Assembly: GCA_030142905.1 (NCBI GenBank)
Contig: JASJOG010000045.1
Coordinates: 1,156,501-1,220,500, forward strand
Length of the DNA: 64,000 nucleotides
Direction: 5' to 3'
DNA from: Heliopora coerulea
Lineage: Eukaryota > Cnidaria > Anthozoa > Scleralcyonacea > Helioporidae
Part shown: piece after piece, positions 59,201 through 64,000 of the stretch
How the letters are laid out: the number at the start of each line of letters is the position of its first letter
Numbering within the stretch: the stretch's first letter is position 1
Made by a program: the position numbers and the translations under genes
Notes under the pieces: model-generated
Database searches by the model: none
Seen by the model: the letters and a program-made list of their open reading frames with translations, nothing else
What the model was told of the DNA's origin: nothing

Positions 59201-61607
59201 GGCTATAGCAAACCACTGATGAACTTACTCACTTTAATTCTGATTTAATTAACGTATTTATTCACGAGTACATGTATGTTTATGTACTATACATGAATGG
59301 ATGGATGGATGGATGGATGGATGGATGGATGGATGGATGGATGAATGGATGGATGGATGGATGAATGGATGAATGGATGGATGGATGAATGGATGGATGG
59401 ATGGATGAATGGATTGATTGATTGATTAAAAACTTTATTTAATCACGGTTGTTACATCAATTTTAACAATTGGTCTTCCTGTAAGCCGTGAAAATAAATA
59501 AATACCTAATATATACACATATATAGACACAAAAAAATAATTTACACTTATTTTTCGCTCATTAATTGATGCATATTACAAAATTTTAGTTTGTTATTAA
59601 ATACATTTATAGAAATTATGCATTTTAATTCGTTGGGTAACAAGTTCCAGAGTTTGGCACCAGTGAAAGCAAAACTATTTCAATAATAATCGGTCTTACA
59701 GACAGGAAGGTCAAAATTTAATGCCGATTGTCTTAAACAATAAAACCTTGAGCCGGCATTTTGATAAAAAATCTCTTGCAAGTACCTTGGTGTCAAACCA
59801 TTCACAATCTTGAACATCATCAAATCTTTCTGTTCAAGCCTAAGTTGGTGTAGGTTTGACCAACCAAGTTTTTTTAATGTTTCATCGCTGCCATGTGTCA
59901 AACAAGTGTCCCCTGTTATAACACGGGCAGCTCTATTCTGTAGTCGTTGCAATTTCTTACTTAGTTCAGATCCAATGCCATCCCACACAATACTACAATA
60001 ATCAAAATATGGCATTATTATCGACTGATATATTTTACAAAAATTTACTATGTTTAAATATTTACTAGTCTTTTTTAATATGGCAATAGAAGCTACAACC
60101 TTTTGAAAAATACTATTAATATGAAGTTCCCATGTTAAGTGACAATCAATCGTCACACCAAGACATTTGGTTTGATAAACCTTACGAAGGAATACACCAT
60201 TTATAGACAAATTTGATATATCGTCAACTATTGTAGCAATACGTTGACGAGAACCTATTATCATATATTCAGTTTTCAGTATATTCAAAGTGAGTTTATT
60301 TGCTAAAAGCCACGTAGTAAGGCACTTCAGGTCATGGTTCATCTCTTTCTGTAAATCATTTAGGTCAAATGATGAAAAAGCAAAATTTGTATCATCTGCA
60401 TACTTTGTTGCCCGACCATATTTTAAACATGTAGTAAGGTCATTGATATAAATAAGAAAGAGGAGTGGACCTAAAATCGACCCTTGAGGAACTCCACAGT
60501 GAATTCTCACACTGTCAGAATAATACACACCGTTAAAAAGCAACGTTGTGATCTGTTTGACAGATATGAATAAAACTACCGTAGGGTTGAGTGCAAATAT
60601 CCAAAATACTTCAATTTAGTCATTAGTACAGAGTGCTCGACTGTATGAAAGGCTTTTTTTAAGCCCAAAAAAGTGACACCGGTGACCATATGCATGGATG
60701 GATGGATGGATGGATGGATGAATGGATGGATGGATGGATGGATGAATGGATGGGCGCATGTGTAGATGGGTGGTTGTGTGGATGATAACCGGAGAGATGG
60801 ATGGATGGATAGACGGATAAATAGATGGGTTGACGTAAATAGATGTCATCATTGTACCTATTATCATTGTTATAAATATTATTATTATTACCATTACCTA
60901 ATAATAATTGTAATGACAATAATAATATTTCTAACAAGGATAATAAGAACACTGAATATTTACAGTAAATATTAAAATAATATAAATATTATTGTTGTCA
61001 TTGTCGTTATCATTATCATTACCAGTACTATCACTATCAATATCACTATAAGTAACAATTATCACTGTCACGGCCACTATCACAAATTATTATTACTATT
61101 ATTATTATCATCACAATTAGAATTATAGTCATTGTGTACCTTTTGATATCTGTTTTCGTTATGATTATCATTATGTTCTCCAGTACTTCTTCGATATCGG
61201 CCAGTACTAGGTTGCTTTTCATCCATATGAAAGTTGAACTGAATTTTGTAAACTGGTGAGGACTGGAATGATTTCCTTGTTAAAATATGACGTCGACGTC
61301 TCTCATGGTCATGGCCGCTATGATTGTCCTCCGTTTCTTCGTGTTCATCTTCCTTTCCTATCTTCAACTTATTCAACAGGTTTTCTATCATCTTTTCGTT
61401 AATAAAGTTGTTACTGGCGTACATGCTGAACAACTTGTTTACAAAAAACGAACTGCAAGGAAGAGGTGTTTTGTATTGAACCTCTATACAATGTTCATTA
61501 AGCAATTTAGAGACAATGACGGTACTTATATTTGGTAGTAGTGCTTTGGTGACCTCGACTTCATTAGAGATATTTAGCTCATGAAGGATTTCTTGGCTCG
61601 AAAAACA
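47096..61607 (-). CDS. ZIP gene B: LIV-1-subfamily zinc/metal transporter, 5' exon not seen
   Basis: Paralogue of gene A in opposite orientation. Seven coding exons in transcription order (61607-61140, 59052-58887, 56846-56677, 54719-54540, 50658-50418, 49878-49691, 47233-47096) join in frame to 1551 nt, 516 residues plus stop. The first seen exon begins [14 protein letters not shown] in phase 0, like exon 2 of gene A, so a signal-peptide exon is missing. Ectodomain: Cys-rich, His/Asp-rich ([12 protein letters not shown]), with RRRR and RYRR cleavage-like sites. Membrane part: [14 protein letters not shown] (TM2), [12 protein letters not shown] loop, [19 protein letters not shown] (TM4), [15 protein letters not shown] (TM5), [17 protein letters not shown] (TM6) and QNAGILTGF (TM8). 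The canonical HELPH site favours zinc. It is convergent with gene A across 13 kb. Confidence 0.9.
47234..49690. other. intron of gene B, nothing recognised
   Basis: 2.5 kb of AT-rich intron. Open frames at 48454-48771 (-) and 48755-48982 (+) show no family features, and a CT-rich stretch lies at about 49330-49500. Any further exons of the candidate TGF-beta-like gene would be expected here or beyond, but I could not find a cystine-knot domain. Confidence 0.35.
49691..49878 (-). CDS. ZIP gene B exon (TM5-TM7)
   Basis: 188 nt, phase 1 in and 0 out, donor GTAAGC. It encodes [39 protein letters not shown] and [10 protein letters not shown]. Identical length and phase to gene A exon 7. Confidence 0.94.
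49879..50417. other. intron of gene B, nothing recognised
   Basis: Half-kilobase intron without recognisable features. Confidence 0.35.
50418..50658 (-). CDS. ZIP gene B exon (TM4-TM5, metal-site motifs)
   Basis: 241 nt, phase 0 in and 1 out, acceptor ATATTTAG and donor GTTAGT. It encodes [20 protein letters not shown] and [12 protein letters not shown], with all six predicted metal ligands. It is seven codons shorter than gene A exon 6 in the cytosolic loop. Confidence 0.94.
50659..51440. other. intron of gene B, nothing recognised
   Basis: Intron between the TM4 exon and a PLE fragment; no features were seen. Confidence 0.35.
51448..51921 (-). mobile_element. PLE 3' fragment: endonuclease C-terminus plus pseudo-LTR
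   Basis: The minus-strand frame (51921-51652) reads [20 protein letters not shown], then [20 protein letters not shown] and [20 protein letters not shown]. It is the same C-terminal region as in the 22-23.5 kb palindrome but clearly diverged, so an independent copy. A hammerhead-like core follows 171 bp downstream on the same strand. It is 5'-truncated and lies sense-oriented in an intron of gene B. Confidence 0.65.
51454..51481 (-). ncRNA. hammerhead-like core in the PLE fragment
   Basis: Minus-strand CTGATGG (last A of CTGANGA changed to G), T, GTTGC/GCAAC stem II with loop GCGCT, GAAAC, then GTTAG. Stem II is perfect; the core change may abolish cleavage. Confidence 0.48.
51922..54539. 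other. intron of gene B, largely featureless
   Basis: 2.6 kb of AT-rich sequence. A short stretch (53390-53480) repeats AACTAGC/ATTAGCTTTTC motifs; otherwise nothing was recognised. Confidence 0.35.
54540..54719 (-). CDS. ZIP gene B exon (His/Ser/Asp-rich loop and TM3)
   Basis: 60 codons, phase 0 at both ends, acceptor TATTTCAG and donor GTAAAA. It encodes [20 protein letters not shown], then [20 protein letters not shown] and GHSHSVE. Homologous to gene A exon 5. Confidence 0.9.
54720..55394. other. intron of gene B, nothing recognised
   Basis: AT-rich. It includes a short hairpin (AAATTAAGTT...AACTTAATTT, 55168-55199); no other feature. Confidence 0.35.
55403..56335 (+). pseudogene. 5'-truncated PLE: RT thumb region and complete GIY-YIG endonuclease
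   Basis: Uninterrupted frame of 310 codons, antisense within an intron of gene B. The first part ([20 protein letters not shown], then [20 protein letters not shown]) is the C-terminal/thumb part of a Penelope-like RT. The second part is the GIY-YIG nuclease: [32 protein letters not shown] and a long tail ending [20 protein letters not shown]. The CxxxCPxxxxxYIGKTxRxLxxRLxEH motif retains the nuclease Tyr, Arg and His. The RT palm with the YADD box is missing, so it is a truncated insertion. The open frame suggests recent arrival. Confidence 0.75.
56336..56676. other. PLE 3' flank and intron of gene B
   Basis: Non-coding; probably the PLE 3' end. No hammerhead-like core was recognised here. 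Confidence 0.3.
56677..56846 (-). CDS. ZIP gene B exon (TM1-TM2)
   Basis: 170 nt, phase 1 in and 0 out, acceptor TTTCTCTAG and donor GTAAGT. It encodes [18 protein letters not shown] and [18 protein letters not shown]. Same length and phase as gene A exon 4. Confidence 0.93.
57180..57610. repeat. degenerate (GGTA/GGTT)n microsatellite
   Basis: About 430 bp of decayed tetranucleotide repeats such as GGTTGGTTGGTTGGTTGG and TAGGTAGGTAGG, in an intron of gene B. Confidence 0.8.
57611..58430. other. intron of gene B, nothing recognised
   Basis: Intronic sequence without recognisable features. Confidence 0.35.
58450..58620. repeat. two SINE pieces joined head to head
   Basis: 58455-58527 is the minus-strand tail end of the SINE seen at 42165 (CGTCAAGCCCTAACCTC...TTTCTGAGCCCCAGACGGGG). 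58528-58615 is the same family's tRNA-like head on the plus strand (GGTAGCTGAACGGTAAGAG, GGGGTTTGATTCCAG, GACTCAGAAAT). Confidence 0.55.
58887..59052 (-). CDS. ZIP gene B exon (membrane-proximal ectodomain)
   Basis: 166 nt, phase 0 in and 1 out, acceptor TTTAATCTAG and donor GTGAGA. It encodes [20 protein letters not shown] and [20 protein letters not shown]. Homologous to gene A exon 3, but the CP dipeptide of the CPALVQQ block is replaced by ST. Confidence 0.88.
59292..59440. repeat. (GGAT)n microsatellite at the 3' end of the antisense LINE
   Basis: GGAT/GAAT tetranucleotides change to GATT repeats near 59410-59428, directly before the LINE 3' end (TTAAAAACTTTATTTAATCA). Confidence 0.92.
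59405..60690 (-). mobile_element. 5'-truncated LINE (RT C-terminal half), antisense strand copy between microsatellites
   Basis: The minus-strand RT runs from about 60685 ([20 protein letters not shown], one stop) through [18 protein letters not shown] and [13 protein letters not shown] to a complete C-terminal region (59680). The 3' end AATAAAGTTTTTAATCAATC resembles that of the LINE at 42976 but the RT is a different family. Both ends abut (GGAT)n runs. Confidence 0.85.
59680..60543 (-). pseudogene. LINE reverse transcriptase fragment
   Basis: 287-codon open frame with the RT palm motifs [19 protein letters not shown] and YADD. The thumb follows ([33 protein letters not shown]) and the end pattern is [20 protein letters not shown]. 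The endonuclease and fingers are missing. Upstream RT sequence to 60685 is separated by a stop. Confidence 0.85.
60690..60830. repeat. (GGAT)n microsatellite
   Basis: GGAT repeats with GAAT interruptions, directly at the truncated 5' edge of the antisense LINE; the same unit as at 59292-59440. Confidence 0.92.
60860..61125. repeat. (ATT/ATC)n trinucleotide-rich stretch
   Basis: Imperfect ATT, ATC and AAT triplets run up to within about 15 bp of the donor of the gene B ectodomain exon. Confidence 0.75.
61140..61607 (-). CDS. ZIP gene B first visible exon (ectodomain)
   Basis: 468 nt, phase 0 at both ends, acceptor CTTTTTATAG and donor GTACAC. It begins [20 protein letters not shown] and includes [19 protein letters not shown] (Cys positions matching gene A exon 2) and a His/Asp/Arg-rich linker ([33 protein letters not shown]). 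It is 24 codons longer than gene A exon 2; the extra length is in the linker. Confidence 0.85.
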
Positions 61608-61853
61608 CTATAAAAAGAAAGACAAGACATATTCAGTAATTTCAGAATAGATAATAATGCCCAGAATAGAACAAGTAGCCATAAACAGAAAATGTTTATC
61701 AAAGTCTAACATTGGGTCTCGAAATGAATGCCTTGTTCTGAACTGATATTGACATTTAACGACGGTTCTAAGTTTATTAATCGACAATTTGTCGGGAAGA
61801 CGTTCGGGTTAAAAAAAGTAAGAAGAAAGAACTTTAAATTAATCAAAATAAAC

Positions 61854-62120
61854 TTACTGTCTAGTATTTTCGAGCCGCGATAGAATACTAGTGGGAGGAA
61901 AGTTAAAGCACTTACTGCCAGCTAGAAGCAGTATTCCCATATCTTCTTTCTGGAATGTTGCATGGACACACCTGAGTTTTTGGAGGTCCTGCTGGGAAAG
62001 CAAAGCATCAAATACAAAGAATTTTGGCTTTGGGAGTAGGCCTAATGAATCCCTGAGATTGACTCTGAGATATTCTAAAAAGTTTTGCGCGATATTTTTT
62101 GCGATGACGTTTTCAGAAGA
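61854..62120 (-). other. unassigned 88-codon open frame upstream of gene B
   Basis: Stop-to-stop minus-strand frame: NVIAKNIAQNFLEYLRVNLR, then GLLPKPKFFVFDALLSQQDL and ILSRLENTR. It looks protein-like and has two GTAAGT donor-like sites, but neither gives the phase 0 needed to join gene B exon 61607. It is probably part of an unrelated repeat or gene. Confidence 0.25.
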
Positions 62121-64000
62121 TTAAAACTGGCGGGTAGCAGAGGTCTCTAGTTTAACCACTGCCACGCCTAGACACCCATGATAATTTTAAAATTCTTTCC
62201 ACCTCTTCTTTTGAATCATAACATATTCGCTAAAGTGTAGTATTTAATAAGGTTAAAACTTTCACCAAATGTCATTATTGGTTCAGCAGTAGTGTTTTTG
62301 ATAACAATGGTCATCTCCTCACGAACATTGTCTTTCATTTCCTCCGTATGCTTGTTAGTTATACTTTCAGGTACCTTTCTCTTCATTGGCTAAAAGAGGT
62401 TACTCTTTCGTTTGAAATTTCATATTTAGTCCTAAGCTGATGATGCAAATAGTTTGTTGAAGATGTTGCAAGTATAGCGACTAAACGTTAGATTTTCTGA
62501 AATACTAATATCCTCGTGTTCGTGATTGGTCTAGTGTACTAAGCACTGTTATTTATTCAAAGACCACGATTTCAGGCAGTAAAATTTCCAGTTATTAACA
62601 AGAAAAAAATACGATGCTTTCATGGACAGATATGATCAAAGTCAGGGGAATATGACACATAATCTATTGATTTATTGTTTGCTGTTTAAATTCTAGGTAT
62701 ACGTAAAGCGTCTGAAATGTTTGCAAATATCTCTGACTTCTTGTTTCTCTGAATAAATAAATAAGCCTAAGAATAACGGGACAAGCACATCGACAGACGA
62801 GTGATATCGGACGGATTAATGCATAAACAGATGGACGAACGGACTAATCCATGCACTGATAGGCAAGCAGGTCAGCAGGTAGACAAACAGGAGTGGAAAC
62901 AAACAGGAAGGTAAGAAAGTAGAGTGAAAGGCAGACTGAAATACAAATATACAGACAGGCAGGCAGGTAGGCAGGCAGGATGGGTCGATAATTCTTTGAT
63001 TCTAAGAGGGATAACTGATTGATTGATTGATTGATTGACTGATGTATTGCTTCAATCAATCATATACTCATTCATTTATTCATTTATTAAAATATTTCTT
63101 TTTTCTTTCTTGTTTTTCTTTCTTTCTTTCTTTACATATTTATTTATATTTTTATATATTTATTTATTTACTTATTCATTTATTCGTGTTTGTTTTATCA
63201 GTAGAATTGAAAATAATCTAAATATTTTTCCACCTCCAAACTCTTTAACAGATAAAAGAACTGCTATAGAAAAATTTTAAGTGAGCACTGGTAAGACAAT
63301 GATATATTTTTGTGTCAGTGTTGAAAGAAATTTTGCAAAGACATTTCTTCAATGGGTTACCTGAGTTGCGCTCATAAAAGAGTTATTCAAGATTATGGGA
63401 GTGAATTCCACAATATTAAAATCCTGAAAACAAAACTATTCGGTAAACAATGTGCCTGTTTTAGGTAAGTTAAAATCTCTCATATAATCTTTTAGATCGA
63501 ATAGGATCTTCAGCTAATGATGAATTTCCTGACGAAAGCGGTGATCAAATGGTTGCTTAATTTTTAGTTTTACTTTAGGTCTATGGCCAAAAATTCCCCA
63601 TGGTCACCATTTTTGGTTTTACTCTCAAGGTCCATCATGACAAGAGTCAGAGTTGCAGTAATAATGCTCTTTAGTTCTCACCGGTTCTCAGAAGTTTAAG
63701 GGTCAGGTCCCCGTCTAAGTCTCAGAAACATTTTTCATTTTACGTGATTTGTTTTGCGTTGGTTATTCGTACTCCAGTTGATGTGATAGTTAGGGGTTTG
63801 GTTCCCGTCTTGGGCTCAGAAAACGTTTCTGAAAATTAGAGGGCGAAATGTTCGGCAGTCAGTGGATTGATGTACCAATGAATCAATGGTGCATGTAGGA
63901 TTTTATTTTAAGGGACAGCATGAGGATAACAAAACTAGCTGGGAGAAAGTTTTCTGGGTAGACTGATATCGTGAAAGCTGTCGTGTATGAAAACTCTCCC
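62121..64000. other. right edge: PLE-like scrap, microsatellites, no exon recognised
   Basis: 62457-62486 is a decayed hammerhead-like motif (TTGAAGA, GTTGC/GCGAC, TAAAC). At 62880-62980 CAGG-type repeats occur, at 63015-63045 (TGAT)n, and at 63060-63185 T-rich TTTA/TTTC/TTCA repeats. The gene B signal-peptide exon may lie here or beyond, but I could not identify it. Confidence 0.45.
63670..63850 (+). repeat. two degraded SINE pieces (tRNA-like)
   Basis: Two successive B-box-like blocks (GGGTCAGGTCCCCGTCTAAG at about 63700 and GGGTTTGGTTCCCGTCTTGG at about 63794), each followed by (T)CTCAGAAA. They match the SINE tail at 42165 and 58450. Confidence 0.45.

Noticed and set aside
60616..60952. 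Frames rich in HPSIHPSI
   Set aside because: Translation of the (GGAT)n microsatellite on the minus strand.
63380..63442. Possible 21-codon minus-strand exon (DFNIVEFTPIILNNSFMSAT) between TTTTGTTTTCAG and GTAACC, as a missing 5' exon of gene B
   Set aside because: It has borders and phase 0, but no start codon, signal peptide or resemblance to gene A exon 1; too short to support.
1..64000. CRISPR arrays, bacterial operons, rRNA genes
   Set aside because: No direct-repeat/spacer arrays, Shine-Dalgarno-led operons or rRNA-like conserved stretches; introns and LINE/PLE content show eukaryotic nuclear DNA.

Overview
The window looks like nuclear DNA of an animal, most probably an anthozoan cnidarian such as a stony coral or sea anemone. 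It is AT-rich and has spliced genes with canonical GT/AG introns of 0.3 to 6 kb. It is crowded with transposon families common in cnidarian genomes: Penelope-like elements (PLEs), CR1/L2/Rex-type LINEs, ZNF862-like hAT relics, Crypton-type tyrosine recombinases and tRNA-derived SINEs. The species call is inference; I could not search any database.

The host backbone is a convergent (tail-to-tail) pair of LIV-1-subfamily ZIP zinc/metal transporters (SLC39 family). Gene A is on the + strand at 11361-34084. It has eight exons that join in frame to 572 codons, from signal peptide to stop. Gene B is on the - strand at 47096-61607. Seven exons are visible and the signal-peptide exon is missing or outside the window. 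Homologous exons have the same phases and nearly the same sizes, so the pair arose by inverted duplication. Both keep the TM4 HNxxD and TM5 HELPHELGD metal-site motifs. Two candidate exons of an unrelated + strand gene, with TGF-beta-propeptide-like pattern, lie in the 13 kb between the two genes.

Layout: 1-2.4 kb, a dead hAT transposase split by a TIR element that carries a HIRAN-like relic; 4.7-10.9 kb, a decayed LINE with an SGNH-esterase ORF1 and a foldback insertion in its endonuclease; 11.4-34.1 kb, ZIP gene A, with introns holding a second hAT relic, two foldback/palindromic elements and PLE debris; 36.4-41.4 kb, two Crypton-like elements in inverted orientation around (TA)n; 41.7-46.7 kb, a PLE fragment, TGF-beta-like exons, tandem SINEs and an almost intact antisense LINE; 47.1-61.6 kb, ZIP gene B, with PLE and LINE fragments in its introns; 61.6-64 kb, microsatellites and SINE debris.

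The most striking theme is a set of hammerhead-ribozyme-like cores (CTGANGA, stem II, GAAA) scattered on both strands. Each lies in or next to PLE-type pseudo-LTR sequence, and several have perfect five-base-pair stem II pairing. They include facing pairs inside two foldback structures, one of which is a 1.3 kb palindrome made from PLE ends and nested inside a hAT-like element.
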